From: an uncultured Pseudomonadota bacterium
GTDB lineage: Bacteria; Pseudomonadota; Gammaproteobacteria; Burkholderiales; Rhodocyclaceae
Length of the DNA: 64,000 nucleotides
NCBI GenBank assembly: GCA_903870055.1
Contig: CAIQBG010000024.1
Location: 1-64,000 of the forward strand
Direction: 5' to 3'
The position numbers and the translations under genes are program-made. The number at the start of each line of letters is the position of its first letter. Position 1 is the first letter of the stretch. Below, in pieces: positions 38,015 through 48,376 of this stretch. The notes below the pieces were generated by a model, which did not search any database, was not told where the DNA came from, and was given only the letters and a program-made list of their open reading frames with translations.

Positions 38015-38353
38015 TTAGGCTGGCAGGTCTTCGACAACGGCAAAGACGTGCTTAACACGCAGCGTCTCTGCATCGTTTTCGGCAATCGCCAGGAGGCGGT
38101 CGATATTGGCGTGCTTACCGGGATTCGTACGCGCATCAGCCGTATGTTCGGCAAAGACATCCAGGCCCTGCTTGGCGGCATCGATATTGATCGAACCCCA
38201 GACTTGCGCCAGGTGGTTATAAACCGCCAGAGAACCCTGGCTACCCGCCTTGTTTTCAATAATGGCAGCGAGGTTACCCTCGCCATCACGCAGTTCAATG
38301 GCGGCCAGGTGAGAAATGCCGGGGAGCTTTTTGAGGTTATCAGCGAATGCCAT
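38015..38353 (-). CDS. DUF2322 family protein
   Basis: A 112-residue small soluble protein matching DUF2322, found in beta- and gammaproteobacteria and of unknown function. The pattern MAFADNLKKLPGISHLAAIELRDGEG, then NKAGSQGSLAVYNHLAQVWGSI and LRVKHVFAVVE at the end are typical. It follows purB by 9 bp in the same direction, probably in an operon, and the lysozyme gene lies 23 bp further on. Confidence 0.85.
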   Translation of the reverse strand: MAFADNLKKLPGISHLAAIELRDGEGNLAAIIENKAGSQGSLAVYNHLAQVWGSINIDAAKQGLDVFAEHTADARTNPGKHANIDRLLAIAENDAETLRVKHVFAVVEDLPA

Positions 38354-38362
38354 AGGAGCTCC

Positions 38363-40491
<2,129 letters not shown>

Positions 40492-40495
<4 letters not shown>

Positions 40496-40508
40496 GCGAG
40501 ATCGCTTA
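40492..40508. terminator. Weak palindrome between GST and mnmA ends
   Basis: TAAGCGA-GA-TCGCTTA overlaps the GST stop codon between two converging genes with a 10-bp gap. The stem is short and the loop too tight for a good terminator; recorded as a possible one. Confidence 0.3.
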
Positions 40509-41678
40509 CTCGGCGAGGGACTGCAAATCAGCAGTGCCCGCCGGGCGCCCGCCCATGCGGGCTGATTCAATAATGCCCCCACCCAGGCAAACACGGCTCT
40601 CGTACATCACCAGCGATTGACCTGGCGTCACTGCCCACTGCGGAGCGGCGAAACGGATAACAGCACGCTGTTCGTCAATCTGCTCGATTTCACAGGCGGC
40701 GTCGGGTGAGCGGTAACGTGTCTTGGCGGTATAGACCCAGTGTTTATGGGGCGGCTCGCCAGAGATCCAGTTCATATCCGTGATGGTGACTTCATCCACC
40801 AGCAATGCCGGATGATCATGACCTGACACAACATACAGGACATTCGTGGCCATATCTTTACGTGCCACATACCAGGCATCATGCTCGCCCGGCGTTTTAT
40901 CGTAACCTTTGTCGTTGCCTTTAATACCGCCGATATGCAGACCTTTACGCTGGCCCAAGGTGTGGAACGCCAAGCCCTGATGCGTACCCAATAATTTGCC
41001 CGACTCCAGATCGCGAATCTCGCCAGGGTTCTGCGGCACATAGCGCTGCAGGAAATCGTTGAACGGACGCTCACCAATAAAGCAGATGCCGGTAGAGTCT
41101 TTTTTCTTAGCCACCGGCAAACCCGCGGCTTCAGCCTTTGCACGCACTTCCGGCTTGAGCCAGTTGGCCAGTGGGAACATGGCCGGCTGGAGCTGAGTCT
41201 GGTTGAGGCGATAGAGGAAGTAACTCTGATCTTTATTGCCGTCTTCGGCCTTGAGCAGCTGACGCTTGCCGTCAAAATCCTGCAAACCGGCATAGTGCCC
41301 GGTGGCAATTGCATCAGCACCTAGGCTGACGGCATGGTCAAGGAATGCGGCAAACTTGATTTCGGCATTACACAACACATCCGGATTTGGCGTACGGCCC
41401 GCGTTGTATTCCTGCAGAAACGTTGCAAAGACACGATCACGATATTCCTTGGCGAAGTTCACCACTTCAACATCGATGCCCAGAATATCGGTAACACTCA
41501 TCACATCAATGAGGTCCTGGCGTGTGCTGCAATACTCATCCGTATCGTCATCTTCCCAGTTCTTCATGAACAGGCCAATCACACGATAGCCCTGCTCTTT
41601 GAGCAGTAACGCTGCAACGGAAGAATCCACACCGCCGGACAAGCCGACGACCACAGTTTTAATAGACGAAGACGACAT
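40506..41678 (-). CDS. mnmA: tRNA-specific 2-thiouridylase MnmA
   Basis: Makes 2-thiouridine at position 34 of tRNA-Lys, -Glu and -Gln. The 390 residues include the PP-loop [37 protein letters not shown], the first catalytic Cys ([10 protein letters not shown], near residue 102), and the second ([13 protein letters not shown], near residue 201), with ATGHYA between. The length is slightly above E. coli's 368. It is transcribed leftward, and the converging GST gene ends 10 bp away. Confidence 0.96.
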   Translation of the reverse strand: MSSSSIKTVVVGLSGGVDSSVAALLLKEQGYRVIGLFMKNWEDDDTDEYCSTRQDLIDVMSVTDILGIDVEVVNFAKEYRDRVFATFLQEYNAGRTPNPDVLCNAEIKFAAFLDHAVSLGADAIATGHYAGLQDFDGKRQLLKAEDGNKDQSYFLYRLNQTQLQPAMFPLANWLKPEVRAKAEAAGLPVAKKKDSTGICFIGERPFNDFLQRYVPQNPGEIRDLESGKLLGTHQGLAFHTLGQRKGLHIGGIKGNDKGYDKTPGEHDAWYVARKDMATNVLYVVSGHDHPALLVDEVTITDMNWISGEPPHKHWVYTAKTRYRSPDAACEIEQIDEQRAVIRFAAPQWAVTPGQSLVMYESRVCLGGGIIESARMGGRPAGTADLQSLAE

Positions 41679-41690
41679 CAGGTGGTTTCC

Positions 41691-42305
41691 TTAGCGACCC
41701 GCTAACGGCCTAGCGGCAGTCGTATGGTGTTGCGTTTCTAGCGTATAGAATCGGTACGCCGCCCATTCTCTCACGCTCGCAACAGGTGGCAAACTTCCCT
41801 GTTCTACAGGCCATGGGTCGATCGTATATATCCGGCTATCTTGTTCGGTATCGTCACCGGCTTCGACCAGTGTGGCCGTGTAATGGGATGCAACCAGCAG
41901 CGTTCGATGGGCATATGGGCCGACCTGATGCCAGCGCAATGCGCGCTTTTTCTGAAGCAAAGACAGCATATTGGCTGTGGTCGTTGAATGATCAATACAA
42001 TCCATGCGGCCGTCTACGGTTTCTTCCTCATCATTACCGGGTTCATCCGCCCCAATCGGTGTCTGTTCTGCGGCTCTCACGTAGAGCTTTCGCACAACCT
42101 CTGCCGCGGCAGTGCGTTCTTCTGCCGGCGTTTTAGCCTGTCGCAAAGGGACAAGCGTTTTCTTGAGCCAGGCATCCGGATAAAGTACCGCAGCCTGCTT
42201 CTCGCAACCCCAGTTATAACAAACGACCACATAGCTTTCGGCGCAAGCCATGCTACTGGCAAAAAGGATGCCCAGAAATAGTCCGCGACGCAAAAGCCGA
42301 TGCAT
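41691..42305 (-). CDS. Exported protein with possible Cys-His-Asp site
   Basis: A 204-residue protein with a cleavable signal (RRGLFLGILFASSMACA). The mature part has SYVVVCYNWGCEKQA early, then MDCIDHSTTTANMLSLLQKK near residue 103, WHQVGPYAHRTLLVASHYTATLVEAG and finally IYTIDPW. Cys, His and Asp in that order would suit a transglutaminase/papain-like fold, but this is inferred from spacing. I do not know the family. ATG 42305 shares its last base with the stop of the upstream nudJ-like gene (TGATG), so the two are coupled. Confidence 0.6.
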   Translation of the reverse strand: MHRLLRRGLFLGILFASSMACAESYVVVCYNWGCEKQAAVLYPDAWLKKTLVPLRQAKTPAEERTAAAEVVRKLYVRAAEQTPIGADEPGNDEEETVDGRMDCIDHSTTTANMLSLLQKKRALRWHQVGPYAHRTLLVASHYTATLVEAGDDTEQDSRIYTIDPWPVEQGSLPPVASVREWAAYRFYTLETQHHTTAARPLAGR

Positions 42306-42766
42306 CAATCGTAGTGGGTAATGGTGTCGAGTGGCATACGGCGCCCGTCCAGCCAGTCTTCGACACACTGCAGCACCAGTGGGCTGCGATGCCGATCTCG
42401 TGTTGCCTTCAGTTCCTCTAGTGTTAGCCAATGCGCGGCCACAATGCCGTCATCTAGCTGGCGACCAGCTTCTACTTGATCCAGCCGACAGTCAAAAGCA
42501 AAGCGTAGATAGGTAATATCGCCCGCCGGTACCGTCCATTGATAGACACCGACCAATGACTGTGGGGTGACATGGCAACCAGTTTCTTCCAATGCTTCAC
42601 GCGCACAGGCAGCGACCAGGGATTCACCCTCATCCATATGCCCCGCCGGTTGGTTGAACCGCAACCCGGCCGAGGTTTCCTCTTCCACTACCAGGAACCG
42701 GCCATCTTTCTCAACCAGGGCAGCAACCGTGACGCTGGGTTTCCAGCGGGATTTTTGTGTATTCAT
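42305..42766 (-). CDS. nudJ: NUDIX hydrolase (NudJ-like phosphatase)
   Basis: A 153-residue Nudix hydrolase that hydrolyses nucleotide or thiamine pyrophosphate-type substrates. The Nudix box GHMDEGESLVAACAREALEETG matches GX5EX7REUXEEXGU exactly. Flanking segments (FLVVEEETSAGLRFNQPAGHM, LRFAFDCRL, HWLTLEELKA) resemble NudJ; the length equals E. coli NudJ (153). ATG 42766 is chosen, with an alternative at 42775. A TAAAAT hexamer ends 7 nt before the ATG. In E. coli nudJ follows mnmA, and here the two are also neighbours, with the small exported protein between. Confidence 0.88.
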   Translation of the reverse strand: MNTQKSRWKPSVTVAALVEKDGRFLVVEEETSAGLRFNQPAGHMDEGESLVAACAREALEETGCHVTPQSLVGVYQWTVPAGDITYLRFAFDCRLDQVEAGRQLDDGIVAAHWLTLEELKATRDRHRSPLVLQCVEDWLDGRRMPLDTITHYD

Positions 42767-42773
42767 ATTGCAC

Positions 42774-42779
42774 ATTTTA
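42774..42779 (-). promoter_or_regulatory. -10-like hexamer 7 nt before nudJ ATG
   Basis: TAAAAT on the minus strand is followed by seven bases, GTGCAAT, and ATG. No Shine-Dalgarno sequence is present. Part of the repeated leaderless pattern in this window. Confidence 0.35.
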
Positions 42780-42917
42780 CCGAAAGCGCAGGCACGTGGC
42801 CTAAAGCGCGCTAAATCCACCAGACGACCTGATTTTGAGCGAGAAATCGGCTAAAATCGCACCATCTGGCCGATCTATTGCGGCCCATTTGTGACTTTTG
42901 TTCAAGGGATTCACATC

Positions 42918-43838
42918 ATGTCGATGTCTGATCGCGACGGTTTTATCTGGATGGACGGCAAACTCGTGCCCTGGCGCGATGCCACCACCCACGTTCTGAC
43001 CCATTCTCTGCATTACGGCATGAGTGTTTTTGAGGGCGTACGGGCTTACGATACCGGTCGCGGCACATCAATTTTCCGTCTGCAAGACCACACCCGTCGC
43101 CTGTTTAATTCGGCGCATATCTTCCAGATGGAAGTGCCCTACGACGAAGAAACCATCAACGAAGCGCACAAGGAAGTCGTGCGCAGCAACAAGCTTGAAA
43201 GCGCCTATATCCGCCCGCTGGTGTACTACGGGTCGGAAAAGATGGGCGTTTCGCCAAAGGGTGCCAAAGTACACGTGGCTATCGGCGCATGGCCATGGGG
43301 TGCTTACCTGGGCGAAGATGGTCTGAAAAAGGGCATCCGCGTGAAGACCTCGTCGTTCACCCGTCACCACGTTAACGTGTCGATGGTGCGCGCCAAGGCA
43401 AGCGGCCACTACGTCAACTCGATTCTAGCCAACAACGAAGCTATTGCTGACGGCTATGATGAAGCGCTGCTGCTCGATACCGAAGGTTATGTGTCTGAAG
43501 GCGCCGGTGAGAATCTCTTTATCGTTAAGAGCGGTAAAGTTTACACGCCTGAACTATCGTCTTGCCTGGAAGGCATTACTCGTGAGAGCGTCGTCACACT
43601 GGCTCGCGATCTGGGTATTTCGGTTGAACAAAAACGTATTACCCGTGATGAAGTCTATTGCGCCGACGAAGCATTCTTCACCGGCACGGCCGCTGAAGTA
43701 ACCCCGATTCGCGAACTCGACAACCGCAAGATCGGCATTGGTAGCCGTGGCCCGGTTACTGAACGCATCCAGTCTGCCTACTTCGATGCGGTAAACGGCC
43801 GTAGCCCGAAGCACGAAGACTGGCTGAGCTTTATCTGA
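42918..43838 (+). CDS. ilvE: Branched-chain amino acid aminotransferase
   Basis: PLP-dependent transaminase for Val, Leu and Ile. The 306-residue fold-type IV enzyme has WMDGKLVPWRDATTHVLTHSLHYGMSVFEG at the start, the catalytic Lys in VRAKASGHYVNSILANNEA near residue 160, and EGAGENLFIVKSG and GTAAEVTPI (cofactor phosphate contacts). ATG 42918 follows AAGGGA at about 8 nt. In-frame GTG 42891 is rejected. A zinc-finger protein and waaF follow in the same direction. Confidence 0.95.
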   Translation: MSMSDRDGFIWMDGKLVPWRDATTHVLTHSLHYGMSVFEGVRAYDTGRGTSIFRLQDHTRRLFNSAHIFQMEVPYDEETINEAHKEVVRSNKLESAYIRPLVYYGSEKMGVSPKGAKVHVAIGAWPWGAYLGEDGLKKGIRVKTSSFTRHHVNVSMVRAKASGHYVNSILANNEAIADGYDEALLLDTEGYVSEGAGENLFIVKSGKVYTPELSSCLEGITRESVVTLARDLGISVEQKRITRDEVYCADEAFFTGTAAEVTPIRELDNRKIGIGSRGPVTERIQSAYFDAVNGRSPKHEDWLSFI

Positions 43839-43864
43839 TTCACTTCATTTCCGAGGCAATTCTG

Positions 43865-44071
43865 ATGAACGCACCGCTTGAAAAAACACTGTCAGCCAAA
43901 GCACTGACGGTTACCGCCGATGATCTCCCCCTGCACTGTCCGCCGCAAGGCGTGCAACTGTGGTCGGGTCACCCACGTGTTTACCTCGATGTTCTTAAAA
44001 CCGGCGAAGTAAAGTGTCCTTACTGTGGGACGCATTACACCTTCTCTGGCCCACAACCGCACGGTCATTGA
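43865..44071 (+). CDS. Small zinc-finger protein (zf-CHCC type)
   Basis: A 68-residue protein. LHCPPQGVQLWSGHPRVYLDVLKTGEVKCPYCGTHYTF provides the Cys-His-Cys-Cys set of the zf-CHCC family, which is related to the NDUFS6 subunit of complex I. In betaproteobacteria this gene regularly lies between ilvE and waaF. Role unknown. It is 26 bp after ilvE. Confidence 0.9.
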   Translation: MNAPLEKTLSAKALTVTADDLPLHCPPQGVQLWSGHPRVYLDVLKTGEVKCPYCGTHYTFSGPQPHGH

Positions 44072-44103
44072 TTGCGTAGTCTACGCAGAGAGACTGTGAG
44101 TCT

Positions 44104-45123
44104 ATGAAGGCTGTCTCTCTGCTTGTTGCGCCGGCCTGGGTCGGCGATGCGGTGATGAGTGAACCGCTCATCCGCAAAATTGCAGCGCACGATCAATGCC
44201 CTGTTGATGTACTCGCGCCACCGTGGGTGGCGCCGCTCTATGAGCGCATGCCCAATGTGCGCAAGGTCATTCCTGCACCTTTTGCCCATGGCCGTCTGGA
44301 TCTCAAGGCACGCTGGAATCTAGGCCAGTTACTCCGCGCACAGGGCTACCAGAATGCTTACGTCTTACCCAATTCTTTAAAGTCGGCGCTGCCCACTTTT
44401 TTTGCTGGCGTTCCTAACCGCATCGGCTTTACCGGGGAATCCCGTTACGGCTTGATCAATAGGCGGCTGAAACTCGATAAGCAACAGCTACCCCGTATGG
44501 TGGATCGGTTTCTCGCTTTAGGGCCAGCGGCGAACCCGAACGTTGATGCCGACTTTCCCAAGCTCTCGGCGCGTCACGGCAGCTTTGAGCAGCTCGTCTC
44601 AGCCTTAGATCTGAGCATTCATGGTCGATTGGCCATTCTGTGCCCCGGTGCTGAATACGGCCCGGCCAAGCGCTGGCCAGCCGAACACTTTGCTAGCCTA
44701 GCGCGACAACTGCATGACGCAGGTTATACGGTCTGGACGGTTGGGTCTGGCAAAGATCAAGAGATCGGCGCACGCATAGAAGCATTAAGTGATGGCATAG
44801 CCATTAATCTATGTGGCCGAACAAAGCTGGCAGACGCCATTGATCTGATGAGCACTGCGGATATCGTGGTGAGTAATGATTCAGGCCTCATGCATGTCGC
44901 TGCGGCATTGGAACGACCACTCATCGCGCTATTTGGCTCTTCATCGCCCCAATTCACGCCCCCGCTGAGCAATCAGGTTGCCATTCTGCAGCATGCCGTA
45001 CCCTGCAGCCCCTGCTTCGCCCGCACTTGCCGTTACGACCACCTGGATTGCCTGACCAAGCTATCACCTGAAGCAGTGATGGCCTCCATCCGTACGCTCA
45101 ACCCGGAAAGCCACCCTGCATGA
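44104..45123 (+). CDS. waaF: Lipopolysaccharide heptosyltransferase II
   Basis: Transfers the second heptose to the inner core of lipopolysaccharide. The 339-residue glycosyltransferase family 9 protein has VAPAWVGDAVMSEPLIRKI at the N-terminus, FAGVPNRIGFTGESRYGLINRR, ILCPGAEYGPAKRWPAEHFASLA and VVSNDSGLMHVAAALERPLIALFGSSSPQFTPP. These are WaaF signatures. The start is 32 bp after the zinc-finger gene; the stop overlaps the next gene by four bases. Confidence 0.95.
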   Translation: MKAVSLLVAPAWVGDAVMSEPLIRKIAAHDQCPVDVLAPPWVAPLYERMPNVRKVIPAPFAHGRLDLKARWNLGQLLRAQGYQNAYVLPNSLKSALPTFFAGVPNRIGFTGESRYGLINRRLKLDKQQLPRMVDRFLALGPAANPNVDADFPKLSARHGSFEQLVSALDLSIHGRLAILCPGAEYGPAKRWPAEHFASLARQLHDAGYTVWTVGSGKDQEIGARIEALSDGIAINLCGRTKLADAIDLMSTADIVVSNDSGLMHVAAALERPLIALFGSSSPQFTPPLSNQVAILQHAVPCSPCFARTCRYDHLDCLTKLSPEAVMASIRTLNPESHPA

Positions 45124-45614
45124 GCCTGCCACCGCCGACTGCACCCGTCCCCAATTTTGCGACGCCTGATGAAGCCGAACAGGGCTTTTATGAAAGCATT
45201 ACCCAGGCAAACATCGATGCACTGATGGCCGTTTGGGCAGACGAAGACGACATTGTCTGCATTGACCCGGATGGACGCCGAGCTGCCGGTCATGTGGCCA
45301 TTAGACAGGGTTGGCAATCAATTTTCAGCGGCTGCCATCATCTGGAAATCGAAGTGATGAATGTGATGCGCTGGCAAAGTGGGCTGGTGGCGATTCATCT
45401 GGTTCAGGAGAGTGTCACCCTCTTTAGCGTACCGGAAGAACTCACCGATCCGGAGCATCCGAACTCGCTCGTCAAGCGCAATGGCATCACTACCGCAATG
45501 AATGTTTATGTACGCGGCGGCAATGGATGGCGGCTGGTCTGCCATCAGGCAACGGCACAACTGGCTTCGATAGAAGAACAGGTTGCGGCCGCCGCAACGC
45601 ATACCTTGCACTAA
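45120..45614 (+). CDS. NTF2-like (SnoaL / DUF4440-type) protein
   Basis: A 164-residue protein with one cone-shaped NTF2-like fold: EAEQGFYESITQANIDALMAVWADEDDIVCIDPDGRRAAGHVAIRQGW when read in parts is the helix-plus-strand start, and GGNGWRLVCHQATAQ the last strand. Such domains occur in isomerases and as small-molecule-binding pockets; no catalytic function is evident. Its ATG overlaps the waaF stop (ATGA), and the yheT-like gene begins 12 bp later. Confidence 0.78.
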   Translation: MSLPPPTAPVPNFATPDEAEQGFYESITQANIDALMAVWADEDDIVCIDPDGRRAAGHVAIRQGWQSIFSGCHHLEIEVMNVMRWQSGLVAIHLVQESVTLFSVPEELTDPEHPNSLVKRNGITTAMNVYVRGGNGWRLVCHQATAQLASIEEQVAAAATHTLH

Positions 45615-45626
45615 AGCAAATCCCTC

Positions 45627-46598
45627 ATGTTGCCGATGGCGCCGTACCGTGCACCTTTCTACCTCTTCAATGGCCACCTGCAAACCTTATGGCCGGTGTG
45701 GCAAACCCTGCGCAAACCGGCAATTAACTGGCCTAGAGAACGTTGGGAAACACCTGATGGTGACTTTATCGATGTGGACTGCATCAACCAAGGGTCAGCA
45801 GACAAACCGGTAGTGATTCTGTTTCATGGCCTGGAGGGCAGCTCGCAATCACATTACGCGCGAGGCCTGGCTGCCGTGTTGCAGCAGGTGGGCTGGACTG
45901 GCTTTGTCCCCCACTTCCGTGGATGCAGCGGCGAGTTAAATCGCTTACCCCGCGCGTATCACTCAGGAGACTCCACCGAAATTGATTGGATCCTGAAACG
46001 GTTTAAACAACGCGAGCCACAGCGCAAACTCTTTGCAGCGGGCGTTTCTTTAGGCGGCAACGCCCTGATGAAATGGTTAGGCGAGCAAGGCGCATCGGCC
46101 GGCGACGTGATTGAAGGTGCCGCAGCCGTCAGCCCTCCGATGGATGTGGGGGCGTGCGGCGCCTGGTTAGATCAGGGTAATAACCGTTCGGTATACACCC
46201 AGCATTTTCTGCGCACCATGAAATTACAGAGCGAAGCACGTCTTGAACGCTTCCCCGATCTATTTGATGCAAAGCGCATGCGCGCCGCCACCACATTACG
46301 TGAGTTCGATGACACCGTTACGGCACCACTGCACGGTTTCAAGAATGTCGATGATTACTGGACGCGTGCCTCTGCACTCCCACTACTTGGCGGCATTCGC
46401 GCACCGACACTCCTGTTAATGCCCCGCAACGATCCCTTTTTACCTGACGCCTGTTACCCACAACAATGCCCAGAAGCCCTAACCTTGGAAACACCTGCCA
46501 GCGGTGGCCACGTGGGTTTTAGTGGCGGCAAAGGGCTGAATAAAGATCTGTGGCTACCCTCCCGTATAATTAACTTTTTTGCACAACTATCAGCCTAA
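45627..46598 (+). CDS. YheT-family alpha/beta hydrolase
   Basis: A 323-residue alpha/beta hydrolase. The N-terminus (APFYLFNGHLQTLWPVW) is the YheT signature; VILFHGLEGSSQSHYARGLA is the oxyanion region, FAAGVSLGGNALMKWLGE carries the nucleophile Ser near residue 143 (GVSLGG), and the C-terminal SGGHVGFSGG holds the catalytic His. Substrate is unknown. No Shine-Dalgarno sequence precedes the ATG, but it lies only 12 bp after the NTF2-like gene, so it is probably in the same operon. Confidence 0.92.
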   Translation: MLPMAPYRAPFYLFNGHLQTLWPVWQTLRKPAINWPRERWETPDGDFIDVDCINQGSADKPVVILFHGLEGSSQSHYARGLAAVLQQVGWTGFVPHFRGCSGELNRLPRAYHSGDSTEIDWILKRFKQREPQRKLFAAGVSLGGNALMKWLGEQGASAGDVIEGAAAVSPPMDVGACGAWLDQGNNRSVYTQHFLRTMKLQSEARLERFPDLFDAKRMRAATTLREFDDTVTAPLHGFKNVDDYWTRASALPLLGGIRAPTLLLMPRNDPFLPDACYPQQCPEALTLETPASGGHVGFSGGKGLNKDLWLPSRIINFFAQLSA

Positions 46599-46639
46599 AC
46601 TAAGCTGCCGCTGATTCTTAACTACGAGCCTGACCGACC

Positions 46640-48043
46640 ATGTCCGCTAACCGTTTCGCAATTCCTGCCCTGCCTGCATCGATTTTTAAAGCCTACGATA
46701 TTCGTGGCATCGTCGATGACACACTGACTCCCGAAGTTGTTCGAGCAGTTGGCCTTGGCCTCGGTACGCTGGCACGTGAGCGCGGCGTCAAAGCCATTGC
46801 CGTAGGTCGCGATGGCCGCCTATCCGGTCCGTCGTTATCGCAAGCGCTGCAGGAAGGCATTGTTGCTGCGGGCATTGATGCGATTGATGTAGGCTGCGTG
46901 CCAACGCCCGTCACCTACTTTGCCGGTTTTGAGCTGGAAACCTATTCATGCGTATCCGTAACGGGTAGCCACAACCCACCGGATTACAACGGCCTCAAAA
47001 TGGTTGTCGCTGGCGAAACCTTGTCGGGCGATGCCATTCAGGCACTTAAGCAACGTATCGAAGCTGGCGATGTGCACTGGGCAGATCAACCCGGCCAGAT
47101 GCGAGTCGCCGATGTGAAGTCTGCTTATCTGGATCGTATTGTCGGAGACGTAAAGCTTGCCCGCCCGATGACGATTGCAGTGGATTGCGGCAACGGCGTT
47201 GCCGGTGAACTGGCCCCCGAACTCTTCAAGCGTATGGGCTGTAAAGTGATTCCGCTGTTTTGCGAGATCGATGGCACCTTCCCGAACCACCATCCGGACC
47301 CATCGAAACCCGAAAACCTGAAAGACCTGGTTGCTGAACTCGCCAAGACCGATGCAGAAATCGGCCTGGCATTTGATGGTGATGGCGATCGCTTGGGCGT
47401 TGTCACTAAAGACGGGCAGATTATCTTCCCGGATCGCCAGATGATGCTCTTTGCACAGGATGTGCTGAGCCGTTGCCCTGGCGCCGACATCATTTTTGAT
47501 GTGAAGTGTTCCCGCCTGCTGGGTGATGCGATTCGCGCCGCCGGTGGCAAGCCGCTGATGTGGAAAACCGGCCACGCGCTGATTAAAGCCAAGCTCAAGG
47601 AAACCGGCGCCCCTCTGGCTGGCGAAATGAGCGGCCACGTATTCTTTAAAGAACGCTGGTTCGGTTTTGACGATGGCCTTTACACCGGCGCACGCTTACT
47701 CGAGATTCTGTCGCGATCGCCAGATGCCAACCCGGTACTGACTTCATTACCCAACAGCCAGAGCACACCGGAACTGAACATCAGCATGAAAGAAGGCGAG
47801 CCACATGCACTGATGGCAGAGCTGGCCGTGGCACCGGATTTCCCCGGCGCCCGTGACGTGATCACGATTGATGGCTTGCGTGTTGAATATGCCGACGGCT
47901 TTGGCCTTGCCCGCCCGTCGAACACCACACCGGTAGTTGTGTTGCGTTTTGAGGCTGACAATGCGGCAGCGCTAGAACGTATTCAGGCTGAATTCCGCCG
48001 CGTACTCAATACTGCACGCCCGGGCCTAGCACTGCCCTTCTAA
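46640..48043 (+). CDS. Phosphomannomutase / phosphoglucomutase
   Basis: A 467-residue alpha-D-phosphohexomutase of the AlgC/ManB type that interconverts hexose-1- and -6-phosphates for envelope sugars. IFKAYDIRGIVDDTLTPE opens domain 1, SVTGSHNPPDYNGLKMV carries the phosphorylated Ser near residue 108, LAFDGDGDRLGVV is the metal loop, and GEMSGHVFFKERWFGFDDGLY the sugar-binding loop. A TATAAT at 46565-46570 within the end of the preceding gene could be its own promoter. It follows waaF-region genes involved in lipopolysaccharide synthesis. Confidence 0.93.
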   Translation: MSANRFAIPALPASIFKAYDIRGIVDDTLTPEVVRAVGLGLGTLARERGVKAIAVGRDGRLSGPSLSQALQEGIVAAGIDAIDVGCVPTPVTYFAGFELETYSCVSVTGSHNPPDYNGLKMVVAGETLSGDAIQALKQRIEAGDVHWADQPGQMRVADVKSAYLDRIVGDVKLARPMTIAVDCGNGVAGELAPELFKRMGCKVIPLFCEIDGTFPNHHPDPSKPENLKDLVAELAKTDAEIGLAFDGDGDRLGVVTKDGQIIFPDRQMMLFAQDVLSRCPGADIIFDVKCSRLLGDAIRAAGGKPLMWKTGHALIKAKLKETGAPLAGEMSGHVFFKERWFGFDDGLYTGARLLEILSRSPDANPVLTSLPNSQSTPELNISMKEGEPHALMAELAVAPDFPGARDVITIDGLRVEYADGFGLARPSNTTPVVVLRFEADNAAALERIQAEFRRVLNTARPGLALPF

Positions 48044-48052
48044 GATAAGCGC

Positions 48053-48072
48053 TTAGCGGCCTTTGCCGCTAA
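48053..48072. terminator. Hairpin at convergent ends of phosphomutase and small exported protein genes
   Basis: TTAGCGGC-CTTT-GCCGCTAA is a perfect 8-bp stem overlapping the last codons of the minus-strand gene. A TAAGCGCTTA palindrome lies just before it. There is no T-run, so terminator activity is uncertain. Confidence 0.4.
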
Positions 48073-48376
48073 GGCTGCCCCGGTTGTAGTCTTTGTCACC
48101 GGGCAGGATGTAGCGGCCAATACCAAAAGCACCGCCTTGAGCACCTTCTGGGCGAACTTTATTCTCTGGGAACTGATCCGCTACCTTCTTGGCTTCAGCC
48201 GCCTTGACGGTATTGACGTATTCCCAACGACCATTCGGAAATAGCAGAATATCTTCGCCATTGGCAGTTTTGCCAGCAATGGGTGTGCGCTCCGGCGTAT
48301 CGGCAATATCAGCCCATGCCAGCGGTGTCACCACCACTAACAGTGCAGCAATACTGGCGTGAATTAGCTTACTCAC
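48053..48376 (-). CDS. Small exported protein, unknown function
   Basis: A 107-residue protein with a signal peptide ([22 protein letters not shown]). The mature part contains [17 protein letters not shown], a motif common to small periplasmic proteins of unknown function, and a Gly-rich C-terminus ([27 protein letters not shown] in part). The start overlaps the alaS stop by four bases (ATGA-type), so it is cotranscribed with alaS. No partner suggests its job. Confidence 0.7.
   Translation of the reverse strand: MSKLIHASIAALLVVVTPLAWADIADTPERTPIAGKTANGEDILLFPNGRWEYVNTVKAAEAKKVADQFPENKVRPEGAQGGAFGIGRYILPGDKDYNRGSLSGKGR

Noticed and set aside
46946-47638. 230-codon minus-strand frame inside the phosphomutase gene
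   Set aside because: Antisense of a well-supported enzyme gene; no independent signal.
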